DNA from: Diospyros lotus
Lineage: Eukaryota > Streptophyta > Magnoliopsida > Ericales > Ebenaceae
Assembly (NCBI RefSeq): GCF_014633365.1
Contig: NC_068350.1
Span: 4,345,001 to 4,409,000 of the forward strand
DNA length: 64,000 nucleotides
Direction: 5' to 3'
Position numbers and translations under genes: made by a program. Below are positions 48,984 to 60,694 of this stretch, piece after piece. The notes beneath the pieces are model-generated. The model was not told the origin of the DNA. It saw nothing but the letters and a program-made list of their open reading frames with translations, and did no database searches. Each line of letters opens with the position of its first letter. Position 1 is the stretch's first letter.

Positions 48984-49052
48984 GGTCACCTCTGGAATTG
49001 ATCAAAGATTCAAGAATCTCAAGTCGAAGAAGACGATCTCAGGGAATTAAGA

Positions 49053-49199
49053 ATGGCGCCAATTGCTTCGGAATTAGATATCAACAAGTTCGATGGGAGC
49101 AACGATTTTGGTCTTTGGAGGATCAAGATGGAAGCACTCCTCTATAGTCTCGGTCTGGAGAAGGTCCTGGAACAAGAAAGATCAACCAAAGGGTTTTGA
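49053..49199 (+). pseudogene. Copia gag N-terminal remnant
   Basis: Reads MAPIASELDINKFDGSNDFG followed by LWRIKMEALLYSLGLEKVL, the conserved start of plant copia Gag. A stop at 49197-49199 follows after 48 residues, just before the internal deletion joint. Confidence 0.9.
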
Positions 49200-49212
49200 A
49201 GCTAAATGAGAG

Positions 49213-50327
49213 GTGGAGAAGGTATGTTTGCTGAAAAAGTCTTTATATGGACTTAAGCAGTCCCTAAGGCAATGGTACAACAAATTTGACACAGTAATGG
49301 TAAGCCAATGGTATTCTAGAAGTTCCTATCACAGTTGTGTGTACTATAAGCATGTTACACCTAACATTTCATTGTATTTACTATTATATGTGGATGACAT
49401 GCTCATTGCAAGTCAATCCTATAAAAAAATCCAGCTTCTCAAATAAAGGCTGAAAGCTGAATTTGAAATGAAAGAGTTAGGTGAAGCTAAAAAAATTCTA
49501 GGAATAGGAATTTTTAGAGACACTCAACATAGGAAGATATACCTATCTCAAAAGTCCTATTTAGCTAAGATTTTATCCAAGTTTAGAATGTTAAATGCAA
49601 AGGCAGTTGGTGTGCCTTTTGCACCTCACTTTAAGTTGTCCTCTATCCAATCCCCTAAGAATGAGAAAGAAAGAAAGGAAATGAGTCATATTCCATACTC
49701 AAGTGCGATAGAAGCCTAATGTATAGTATGATATGCACTCGGCCAGATCTAGCTCATCCTATGAGTGTTGTGAGTCGTTTTATGACAAATCCAGGAAAAT
49801 ATCACTGGAATGCAGGTAAATGGATGTTCAAATATTTAGCTGGAACCCTAAGTCATGTCCTAACATATGGTGGTGCTAAGATAGGAGTCCAACCTAGTAA
49901 TTTAGGGTATTCAGATGCAAACTATGCTGCTGATATAGACAAAAGGAGATCCACATCTGGTTGGGTATTCAGATTATGGAACTCTACAATTAGTTGAAAA
50001 TCAAGCCTCCACCATGTAGTAGCATTATCCACAACCGATGCAGAATACATAACTCTTTCGAAAGCTTTTAAAGAGGCCATGTGGCTTAAGGGATTAGTAA
50101 GTGAACTCCTAGGTTTAAAAGTTAAGGCAACCTTGTTATGTGAGAGTCAAAGTTCCATACATTTATCTAAAAATCAAGCACACCATGAAAGGACAAAACA
50201 CATAGATGTGAGACTTCATTTTATAAGGGAAATGATTGAAAATAAATCAGTTTTCTTATCTAAAGTGGCAGGTGAAAATAATACAGTAGACATCTTTACA
50301 AAAGCAATTCCATCAGCCAAGCTTTAG
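49213..50327 (+). pseudogene. Copia reverse transcriptase C-terminus and RNase H remnant
   Basis: Begins LLKKSLYGLKQSLRQWYNKF, then YLLLYVDDMLIASQSYKK (catalytic YVDD box) and RKIYLSQKSYLAKILSKF. The RNase H part includes STSGWVFRL, LSTTDAEY, KNQAHHERTKHIDVRLHF and VDIFTKA. It is broken by stops at 49444 and 49717, a frame change near 49719 and a stop at 49995. It begins in mid-RT right after the gag remnant, showing a large internal deletion. Confidence 0.92.
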
Positions 50328-50419
50328 CATTGTTTGAAGATTTTGTAGTTGGGGCAAGCAGGAATCTAAAAATTGCAGGAATTGGGAGAAGCCTAATCAA
50401 GTCAAATGGGTGGAGAATT

Positions 50420-50984
50420 TGTTAAAATACATTTGTACTAGATTAAGGCTTGTAATGTAAGGGAAGTGTCATGTTGTATTCTCTGTATTTGTTCTTTTAG
50501 AAAGGGTTGTTGTTATTTTAGACTGACTGAGGTTGTTTTAACTGCCATTTGGGCAGTCGGTCAGGAGGATATCTCTCGCCCTCTATAGCTTATAAATAGG
50601 GGCCGAGAGGTAGGCTTTAGGAGAGCTTTCAGTTGTGATTTTGCAAACTATCTTGTGCGAGTGTGTGCTATGGGAAAAAAGGTATATCTTTCTTATTTAC
50701 AACTTTGTATAGCTTTCAGGTTTATGGGCTAGGTGAGAGTTGGGTTTGTGGCACATGTAATCTTGTATTGATATTGATAGATAGTGGAGAAAGCTAAGGG
50801 CAAAGCTAATATGGATGTAAGTCTTTATTGAGACCAAACCAAAATAAACTTTTTGTGTTTGTTTGTGGTTCTTGCTTATTTCTTGATCGATTCTGCTTTT
50901 CTGTTATGTTACGGATTAGAGAGGTCGTTGGGGTGTGTTTGAGTGATTGAGAAATCATAGCTAAGGGTGAAATCTAGGTTAATA
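50420..50984 (+). repeat. 3' LTR of the plus-strand copia element
   Basis: Same 565-bp length as the 5' LTR. It ends TTAATA rather than TTAACA, and many differences between the pair are transitions, consistent with methylation-linked decay. Confidence 0.93.
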
Positions 50985-53900
50985 GCCACTAAATGGGCTT
51001 TATTTCCATACTGTCATCAGACTTATATTTGATCTTATATATCCACTTATAGCCAATAGAATGCTTGTCTTTGGGAAGAGTCGTAACTGACCAAGTCTAA
51101 TCAAGCTATATAGCATCCAACTCAGTGGCCATAGCATCTCTCCAGTGAGCATATTGCACAGCTTGATGATAATATTGAGGCTCAAAAGTGGAAGAAACAA
51201 TAAGAAAAAATGAATCATGAGAAGAAGAAAGATTGGTATAGGAAAGATAATTGTGCAAAGGGAATGGGGTTATGGTAGGAGGTGGAGATTTGCTAGTTAA
51301 TAGGTTATAATGGAAATCTTGAAGATAAGATGGTGGCTTAATGACCCTGGAAGATCTTCAAACAGGGAGAAAAGAAACAAGGTCAAGAAGCTGAGAATTG
51401 GAGAAAATAGAATTATCCTCAACATGCTTTTGGAAAGTAACATTGTCATGTGATGGTATAAAAGAACAAGGCAAATCAAGGGCTGGTTTTGGTAAAATCA
51501 AATTAGGAAAGGGGTCAACTACTTCATTAGTAGGCGTGATAGAATGAAAATGAAACAAATGTTCATGGAAGATAACATCGCGAGAAACAAAAATAGATTT
51601 AGAAGCAATGTCATATAATTTGTATCCTTTGATACCTGGTGGATAGCCAATGAAGACGACAAGCTTTGGCTCTTGAATGAAACTTAATTAGATGAAAAGG
51701 CATGATGGAGGCAAAATAGAGGCTGCCAAATACTCTAAAAGAGTCATAATCAACAGGGGACTTATACAGTAATTGATAAGGAATCTAATGAAGCAAAATA
51801 GGAGTTCAGAGTCCTATTGATTAAAAAGGCAACTGTGAGAACACACTCACCCCAAAATTTAATAACCAGGGATTGAAAAAATAACGCTCAAGCCACATTG
51901 AGGAGATGCTAATGCTTATGCTCTACTACTAAGTTTTGCTTATGTCTCTCTACACAAGAGAATTGATGAAAAACTCTTTTAGAGGTAAAGAAATCATTGA
52001 AGTGTAATTCAGGAGCATTATATGATCTAAACGTTTTAATCACTGAGTTTCAACAAGAGAGAAGAACTTGGGAATGATGGAACCAACATTAGATTTGTGC
52101 TTCATGAGAAAAACCCAAGTGAACCTTGTGTAATCATCAACTAGAGTTAGAAAGTGTCTATAACCAGCATGTGTTGGAATGTGATATGGACCACAAGTAT
52201 CATGGTGAATGAGATCAAAAGCACATTAAGACAAATAATTTTTCAAGACAAAAGACAACCTTTTTTGTTTAGCTAAAGGACAAACTAAATAAGAGATGTT
52301 CTCAGTATTCTTATAGTCATAAGAAAAATGTAATTGATCTTTCAACCTTGCCAACTTCTTAAAGGAAAGATGACCACGTCTGTTATGACAAGTATGACTA
52401 CTAACAACATAGCTATTGAAACAGTAGGATTATAACCCTTATCTACTGTATGATTATCAAAATCAAATGAGGCAACATCTATGACATAGAGACCTTCAAT
52501 GAGTTTACCCTTGCCAATCATCTTCTAGTGGTGCATATCCTGAACAATGCATGAATGAGTAAGAAAACTAAGATGGAAAGAAGTTTTCCTAGTTAATGCG
52601 CTCACAAAAATCAAATTGAATTTGAACTGAGGAACATAAAGCACATCGTCAAGCACCAGATGAGAATTAAGCTTCACAATCCCAATGAAAAACACAAGAA
52701 TTCGACTATGATTAGGCAATGTAACAAATACATTCTAAATAGGTTTCATTTTGTTGAATGAAGACTAAGTAAAACATATGTGACTCATGGTGCTTGAATC
52801 AACTATCCAATACTTAGGAGATTTAAGTACTAGACTTATTGAAACTGAGAAACAAGTACCTGATGCCTAATTAGGAGAAACATCAGTCTTTGTATTTGTG
52901 TTAGTAACAGATAAATGAGAATTAAGCATACTCATCAATTGATGATATTGAGTAGGATTTAGTGTTTACATAAAGCTTCTAATATTTTTATAATTCTTGG
53001 TTTGATTAGGAGCAAAATTAGATATCTAATTAACAATAAAAAAATTCACTTGATTTGACGAGTTATTCTTCTATTTAGACTTGTATCCCAAAGGATAACC
53101 ATGAAGTTTGTAGCACTTGTCAATTGTGTGTCCAGTATACCCACAATGTGTGCAAATAGGTCATTTCTTCTTATGATTTTTACCATAATTCTGACCAGCA
53201 CTAGACTTTTTGCATCATGTTTTAACAAAAAATGCTACAGAATCATTCCCACCAGCAAAACTATTAACATTTCTTTGATTCTCCTCTAAGAAACAAGAGT
53301 GAACACCTTATTAATAGGGAGAATCAGATCCATAAGTAGCAATTGACCTCTAACTTGTGCGAATGAATCATGTAATCCCATCAAGAAAGACATGACATAT
53401 TCTGTTTGATAATGTTCTGCAAGAGCTTTAGTATCTCCAGAAGAACATTTTTCACATGAACAAATAGGTCTATAATTACTAAGTTCCCCCCAAATAATTT
53501 TGAGTTGAGTGAAATAGGCACTTACAAAAAATTGTCCCCAAGTAAGATTCATTAACTCATGTCGTAGCTGAAAAATATGAGATCCATTGCTCCGTTGATA
53601 ACACTTCTTAAGATCTATCCACACTAACAAATATCTCCTTAGACACAGAGTTAAGAATCCAAGAAATAACAATGTTATTGTTGCGGATCCAAGCATTAAG
53701 GAGAGAATCATCACATGATGGTCGACAAATAGATCCATTAATGAATCCTAATTTGTTCTTCACTGACAATGCCATCATCATAGTGCGACTCCATGAAGTG
53801 TAATTGTCTCCTATCAGTGGCTAAGAAACTAGGAGAAGTCCGGAATTATCAGAATGATGGAGGAAATACGAACTAGAATCATCATCAATGGCGGAATTAC

Positions 53901-54109
53901 TCGTTGAAGAAAAAGACGAATCTGCATGCGTTGGAGCTATTGTCGCCATGGAAATGCGAAAATGGACAAACAGAATGCTCGAAATACAATCACAAAAGAA
54001 TGCAAATTGGCGTACAACAGAAACAGAAGTGGACAAGATTGATGGAAAACAAAGACAAAAGTTGACGAGTATAACAAAGACAAAGCAGGCTAAAGTTTTG
54101 ATACCATAT

Positions 54110-54284
54110 TGAATAAAACTCAGAATTCTTATTCATATCTCTCGCAAACAAACTAGAAGTAGCTATAAATAGCACACCAAGACAATCAAACTAACTAATT
54201 GTTCGTAGCAAAAAATGGAACAAAATTCTAACTGTCTAATTGCAAAACTAATAACATTTAAGTAGTGTACTAAAATCTGTTACA
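54110..54284 (-). repeat. 5' LTR of the minus-strand copia element
   Basis: Read on the minus strand it starts TGTAACAGATTTTAG and ends TTTTATTCA, followed by ATA and the primer-binding site. Confidence 0.85.
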
Positions 54285-55740
54285 CTTGTTTCTAAGATGC
54301 ATCAACAACTTTTCAATGGAAAGTTTTTTAAACAACTACCTTGCCAACTATGGCTTATATTACATATTTGGTGCACCAGAACGATTCGCCTTAAATCAGA
54401 AATGAAGTAGAAATATATTAAGAAAAAAGAAAGGTTGATAAGGCTTAAATGACTAATATGCGAGTAGCTAATGGTGTATCCATCTTCTGGAAGAGAAGGC
54501 TTCTCCAAGTGATTGTACCAAACAATTGGAATGATCTGCCCTAAACCCAATCGCTTCTTGCATTGGACTACTTTGAAAATAACTATCAAGTTCGTCATGT
54601 ACAAGTTCGAGTACATAAACTCCGCACAGATGACAGATGCACACAGTGCACAAAGAAAAGTACGCAAATGGACTAAATCGTATCAGGCAGCGACGACCAA
54701 TCAAGGAATCTCAAGCCACTTTACATCTATAAACTACATCTCTCTAAGCATAATACTGGCATTCATATATACACACAATCTATGAGAAATAAACAGATAC
54801 GTCACCATACCTTCTACGTCGAGTCTACAATGGAAAGAGAGACAAAAGTGATGATACCATATGGTGAAGAGTTTCTGATGGCAATTGGAGAGAAATTTGT
54901 TCCACTAGATCTTTTGGAGAGTGTTATGAGATTCAAATTCAATTAGGATTTTGAAAAAAATTTGTAGGCAAGGTTTTTCATCTTCCCTCAATTTTTTTTT
55001 TAGTCAAGAGATTATTAATACATGAGTAACGTTAATCATTATCGCAAAGTATATTATTTTTAAGTAATTTATATTTATTGTATTCTATTTTTAACATTCA
55101 AATAAATTAAATAATGTATATTTAAAACATGACATGTATTTAGACTATTTCATTTTAAAATAATTCATTCTATTTTAAAATAAATTGCTAAACTTGAGGA
55201 ATAAAAATTATTCTTTTAAAAAATCTTCCGACGTGTTTAGTTGTAGAAAGTATTTTTTAATCTTAATTTTTTATTAAATTATCAAATCTCTTATTTAAAC
55301 ACAAAAAAAAAAAAACATAGAGTTTGTTTAGTTGTAAAAATTATTTTTATTGAATAATTTAATATTTCATTAAAAATTAGAAAACTCAATTTTATAATTT
55401 TTTTTTAAATTAGACTGTGCCTTTTTGAAACATAAAATATATTGACATGTTTAGTTGTAATTCTAAAAATATTTAATTTTTTATTTTATATAATGAATTA
55501 AAAATATGTTTTCTATATTTTTTAAAATAAATACAATTAAATTTTGAAACACAAAATCTTAGAATATAATTAGTTGAAAAATTGAAAATAAAAACTAAAA
55601 ATTAATAATTTTATGAGACCAAAAGCTTTACTAAATGTTTATATAAATGTTGTCACTCAATAATATGAAAGAAAAATCCTTTTAATTCATGATAAATGCG
55701 AATAGTGCTTGAATGATGCAATGGAACAACAACTAATATA
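54285..55740. other. Spacer without recognised gene
   Basis: Balanced sequence at 54300-54960 has short frames on both strands with no known domain; beyond 55000 it is AT-rich. It may hold remains of whatever the copia inserted into. Confidence 0.4.
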
Positions 55741-56539
55741 CATTTTTAACAGTATATTTTCATTGGCTAAAAACATATTTTTGTTTCTTAACATTTATGA
55801 TTTTTTTTAGAATTTTAATTTTTTTTATAGTTTTAAATGTGTTATTAAACCATACAAAAATCTCTCATTTAAATATTTGGCTAATAAGTGATTCACACAT
55901 ACGCTGATATGACAATTATCTAGTGTCTCCTCAAGTTCCTCTCTTTCTTCAATGTCTTCTCTATCTTCGAGTCTCTTCAACTCACTCTCTCTTCCTAACT
56001 ACGTCTCATCTCTCTATCTGGTGTGTCATATGTCTCATTTCTCTTTTCGACGTCTTCTTAGCTCCCCTTCTTTCTCTAGATATGTCACTTTAGTTCTTGT
56101 AACGTCTCTAGTCTCTTTCTCTTTCCAACATCTCCTCAGTTCTCCATTTATTTTCGTCGTCGCTTGATTCTAAGGACAAGGAAGAAGATGATTCTTCACA
56201 ATCAACAATGTGTAAAGTCCAAGCAACTCTAGCTTTACCCTTCTATTCATTCATTTTCCTCTTCAGATTCTTATCCTTTACTCTTAGCTATTCTAGTTGC
56301 CTCTATAAGAGCTTTATAGCATCACCAGATAAAGAGAGGGAGTTGAGGAAAAGTCACTAGAGAGGGAAAATGAGCTAAGGAGACACTGGAAAGAAAGATG
56401 AGATGCAACCAGGAAAAATGAGATAGTTGAGGAGACTCTAGAGAGAATGGGGGCTGAGGAAACGCTGTTAGAGAGAAAAAGAGAGTTGAGGAGACACCCG
56501 CGAGAGAATGAGCTAAAGAGATGACAACTAACCTGAATA
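55741..56539. mobile_element. Foldback/Mutator-like element, unit A (about 0.8 kb)
   Basis: The unit beginning CATTTTTAACAGTATATTTT repeats at 56540 (CATTTTTAATAGCATATTTT), directly abutting, so units A and B are a tandem pair. Within a unit the left part (GTCTCCTCAAGTTCCTC, CTCTTCAACTCACTCTC) is inverted in the right part (GAGTTGAGGAGACAC, GGAGACTCTAGAGAG), giving long inverted arms. The middle encodes GAAGAAGATGATTCTTC and nearby unique-looking sequence of unknown origin. Confidence 0.65.
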
Positions 56540-56562
56540 CATTTTTAATAGCATATTTTCAT

Positions 56563-56747
56563 GAATCATGCTAGATGTACAACCTTTTTGTACATCTTGG
56601 GCTACATAAGGGGGTATTATGACCAAAATATCCCGCGCCTCACATGTGCCTCATACGCCTCTATGCGCCTCACGAGAGACTTTTTTGTCATTGATACACC
56701 TTTATGTAGCCCAAAGTGTACACAAAGATGTACCAATAGCATTTTCC
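56563..56747. mobile_element. Small Mutator-type MITE, 185 bp
   Basis: The exact 9-bp target duplication TATTTTCAT (56554-56562 and 56748-56756) is present once at the matching site of unit A (about 55755). Inverted ends are GAATCATGCTAGATGTACA and, from the right, GGAAAATGCTATTGGTACA. Interior includes CTTGGGCTACATAA and its inverted partner. Confidence 0.88.
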
Positions 56748-57727
56748 TATTTTCATTGGCCAAAAACATATTTTTGTTTCTTAACTTTTACAATTTTTTT
56801 GGAATTCTAATTTTTTGTGTCCTTTCAATTGTGTTATTGAACCATACAAAATCACTTATTTAAACATATAGCTAGTAAGTAATTCACACGTACGTTAATG
56901 TGGCAATTATCTACTGTCTCTTCAAGTTCCTCTTTCTCTTTCTTTTCGATGTCTCTTCAATCTTCGACGTCTCCTCAACTCACTCTCTTTCTTTAACTAC
57001 ATCTCTTCTCTCTATCCGGTGTCTCATATGTCTTATTTCTATTTTTGGCGTCTCCTTAGCTCCTTATATCTCTCACTCTCCAGTTGTGTCACCTTAGTTC
57101 CAGCGGTGTCTCCAGTCTCTCTCTGTAACATCCCGCATCGAGCGATAGGAAGGATTGGAACTGTAAGCACCCCCGCCCGGATATCCCAACCACCCTGTTT
57201 ATCCGAACAAAAGCGCTTACATAAGGGAAGAGAATAAGACATAAGGCAAAAATACCCTGGCATGCATACATACGAAAAATACAACAACGGAAACAAAACA
57301 ATATACATGCATGCCCACAAGCACCCTGCTGGAATAATAGTCAATGAGTATATAAAAATATACAGACACCTGTGCCAACAAATAAAAGATACAAGGAACA
57401 ACCGGGCACAGTAAAAAATGAGAGTCAGAACTCCTAACAAAACATCAGAGAAGACGAGGGCAGCTAACTGTACACCCTATTGACACGGCTGGCTGCTAGG
57501 TGGCTCGGTCCTCGCCCTCGACTTTTGCTTTACCCTTACCTGGAATGATGGAAAGTAAGGTGAGTCGCAAGACTCAACAAGTTTATATGAAAAGAAATGC
57601 TGTAAATGAAACAGAAAATGAGATCACTCCAAATATAAACCCACATGTACACACAAGCCATGTGACGTAACAACGCAACAGTGCACCATAATAAAACACA
57701 TATCGGTCCTCGGGGCCCACATAAAAC

Positions 57728-60510
57728 TGTCACGACCCGAAAATTGATATGTCATGACCGGCACTAATTCCTAGGCCCAGCGGCCCCACAATAGACTAGT
57801 AAGCCTCTTCTCTAGCTCGATTTGAATAAAACAATATTACTGACAAGATATAGAACATGAATAAAATACCAATTCACCTTTTAACATAATATCTCAATAT
57901 TCCACATACAGCAGCTGTACAAAATAAGAATATCTATCACACTGCTGTCAAAAATACATACCCGATCCTGTATCTCGGGCCCTTGGCACAATTATGTGCC
58001 AACAAAAATAAAAGACAAAACATCAGACTCTACAATACGTGTATGTCTCCACAGAGCATCCTATATTACATCCGGAATCAAAAGGGGTCTGATATCATAC
58101 CATAAGATTTGCTGGACCAATAATCAGAAAGGAGAATTCCCTAAAATATTTTTAATAAAACGAGGTGAGTCTTGTGGACTCGCGAGTATAAGGTATGTCA
58201 TGCCCACTAGGAGAGTATACAATAAAAATGCTAAGATGATCATTATGAGTACAATAACATAATAACGGTATAAACAGCGGAAATATGAATCATAAGTTTA
58301 AATAATTTGAAATTTCAAAAGAAAACATAGTGTAAGAAAAATAGGTGCCTAAAGACAACCCCCATAAGTTGTTCCCTAACCACCTAAATCCCCTATACTT
58401 TTGTATGAGATGCATGCACTAATTCTGAGGACACATTAGTAGAAACTGGCCTAACGCCTATATACACATGCACACAAGTATATACATCGGCACATACATC
58501 ATCATCACACAATATCATCATAAAGGCCCACGTGATAGCAGTGCTGAAACATACTATCCGTGTCTCTCATGGCCTTGGCATGCCAAGCCTCATAGTATCA
58601 TGATCTTTTCCTGCTGTGAGTCACCAGGGAATCTACTAGATAGTCCTCTAATAATAATGCAAATGATACCCTAATTTATGCACAAGTCATAATCATTTAT
58701 CATTTCATGTGGTGCCTAAAATACACCATATCATTCAATATTTCACATTCTTAAAACAATAAATCAATTAGGGTATCTTTCAGTTTATGTCTCTCCCAGT
58801 AGGATGAAAATATTTCATGCAAGTTAGAAACATTTAAGGGTATTTTTCTATGATCTGCATATAAAAATCATGTATGAGTTATGCATATAAAAATTTGTAC
58901 AAGTTTATAATATTTATGAATGAAACAGTATATACATGCATAATATAAGGTAAACATAACATATCCTGTCTACTCGCCTGGGAAATGATGACTCAAATCC
59001 GAGTCTGGGGAGAAGACCGAACAAAATCTTGAGAATCTAAGCCTACAATAAATAGAATGGGGTGGTCACATTTAGGTAACAAGAGTAACGATGAAATGGA
59101 ATTGCCAAAAACCCTAACCATTACCTAACACCCTGAATTGATTATTTAATACCTTGGCCCACGCAATATTCAAATCTGGCGTCATGGAATTCGTCGAGCT
59201 AAGCCATCGACTACGTCATCATGCCTCGCCTTGCATGCTACGCGTAAGTGTATAGTGGAACTACACACCCACTTATAGGCTGCAATAACATAATATATAT
59301 ATATATATATTTACCCATAAACTAGTTTTCTTTTAATATAGATAATATATTTTTTTATCTAAATTCCTCATTTATCAAAAATACATACATATATATATTT
59401 ATAACTAAATTGATAAATTTTCTTAAAAACTTAATAATTAATTAATAATTTAATAAATGGTTTAAAAGGAATAAATTGCAATATTCTAGCCTCAGATAAA
59501 AGGAATCCATCAGAAATCAGGATTCGAAATAAACCCACGTCATCATCATAGGCTAGCCTAGAACGCACTCGGGGTCAGTCTTACTCAGTCTCGAGTCATC
59601 TAATAGGGCTTCGTCCTTAGGACTCCGATCAACAAAATGACTCGCCAATCATATCGCCAATTCTAGGAGACCTAAAGAGAACCCAAATTAGACCAACTTC
59701 GATATCCTGAGTAAGACCAACCTAACCAAGTCATCCTAGGTCCACGGACCAGCGACAAGGGAGAACAAGCCGAGTGGGCTAGCCCAAGGGCTGCCACAAC
59801 TGGGTCAGTCATGCCTAACACATTGGGCCATCCTAAAACCCAATCGGGCCCCCCATCCTGGGCCAAAACCTAACCTGCCGGCTGGCCAAAAACGACCGAT
59901 CAATATATCGATACGAAGCCCTTGCCACGAATAACAACATACATTAAAATGAAACCCATCGGACGGTCAGATCTTAATAGATCTGAGAATTAATTTTCGG
60001 CCAAAATAGAGGTGAAATCTGGCCATTGTCGTTCGCTGGCCGCCGGCCATTTTTCCAACGATCAGAGGCTACCCCGAGATGCGCAGCACCAAGGAGAGCA
60101 ACATACCCAAAAATGAGAAAGATCGGACGGCTAGATCTTCGTAGATCTAGAGTCAAAGTCTCGGCTAAAATGGGACAAAATACTGTCAACGTCGCCGGCC
60201 ACCGTGGCCGGCGATTTCCGGCGATCCAAGACCGCCACCCAACCCTCTTAAGCAAACCGATCATCATATCCAAGAATCACAAAAATCCAACGGTTGGATC
60301 TTCGTAGATCTAACCTCAAACATTCGGCCAACAAGCCCCATCGCGCCTCAACCCACATTCCACGAAAACAAGCAAAACAGAAAAAATGAAGCTAAAGCAC
60401 TTACCTCCTTGTAGATCGGGGGCACTTTAACGGTGAAAACGAAGTCGGATCGACGATCGAACGGTTTAATTGGTTGAAATCGAAGGAAATTCGAGAAGGA
60501 GCGAGAGAGG

Positions 60511-60562
<52 letters not shown>

Positions 60563-60694
60563 CTGATTTTTTTTTTGGGGGGGCTGCCGAGCGCCTCCCC
60601 CTTTTCTTTTTATATTTTCTTTTTTTTAATTAGTTATTATATATATAATTTAATTAAATTAATTAATTTAGTTTTTATTTTTTTTATCTTTACA
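57728..60694. mobile_element. Solo LTR (2967 bp) nested in the middle LTR
   Basis: Starts TGTCACGACCCGAAAATTG and ends ATCTTTACA, flanked by the 5-bp repeat AAAAC (57723-57727 and 60695-60699). No retroviral protein domain is visible. Contains a GA microsatellite and a GC-richer part at 59500-60400. The AAAAC repeat sits in an A-run at the right, so the exact border there is slightly uncertain. Confidence 0.72.
60513..60560. repeat. GA microsatellite, about 24 units
   Basis: An uninterrupted GA repeat near the right end of the innermost LTR. Confidence 0.92.

Larger units (their letters stand above)
48403..50984 (+). mobile_element. Internally deleted Ty1-copia element on the plus strand, 2582 bp
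   Basis: Two LTRs of 565 bp each, flanked by the perfect 5-bp target duplication GCCAC (48398-48402 and 50985-50989). It lies inside the RT region of the opposite-strand copia. PBS TGGTATCAGAGCC follows the left LTR and a purine-rich AAATGGGTGGAGAAT precedes the right LTR. Only the gag start and the C-terminal RT/RNase H region remain, with protease, integrase and most of RT deleted. Confidence 0.95.
47060..53949 (-). pseudogene. Degenerate copia gag-pol polyprotein of the minus-strand element
   Basis: Start codon at 53949-53947 (MATIAPTHADSSF). Gag continues with FQLRHELMNLTWGQF and HYQTEYVMSFLMGLHDSFAQ, then a CCHC zinc knuckle near 53160-53090. A protease-type LDDVLYVPQFKFNLI lies at about 52660-52600, the integrase region at about 52500-51560, and a pre-RT segment TTLPKDKHSIGYKWIYKIKY at about 51090-51010. 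After the nested element, RT resumes with [13 protein letters not shown] near 48020-47980 and LLEDIGFLSCKPVSLPMDPN near 47830-47780, then RNase H sequence. Many stops and frameshifts make it non-functional. Confidence 0.85.
46877..54284 (-). mobile_element. Ty1-copia retrotransposon on the minus strand, degenerate, split by another copia
   Basis: Terminal LTRs of about 171-175 bp (46877-47047 and 54110-54284) share TAGCACACCAAGACAATCAA and TAAAATCTGTTAC. Inside the right LTR, the minus strand carries a primer-binding site starting TGGTATCAAAAC (54107-54096). Inside the left LTR a purine tract (minus CTTGAGGGGGAG, 47057-47046) precedes the 3' LTR. Removing the nested element leaves about 4.8 kb, the normal size for copia. 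Gene order on the minus strand is gag, protease, integrase, reverse transcriptase, RNase H. No clear 5-bp target duplication was seen. Confidence 0.9.

Noticed and set aside
54302..54785. Overlapping open frames on both strands next to the copia 5' LTR
   Set aside because: No recognisable motif on either strand and no splice-consistent continuation; left as unassigned spacer.
57996..58262. Plus-strand 88-codon frame within the inner LTR
   Set aside because: No similarity to retroelement or host proteins; lies within LTR sequence defined by target duplications.
60026..60307. Opposed frames of about 95 codons containing repeated GGATCTTCGTAGATCTA-type words
   Set aside because: Explained by short internal repeats in the solo LTR (GATCTTCGTAGATCTA at about 60136 and 60298); no protein family.
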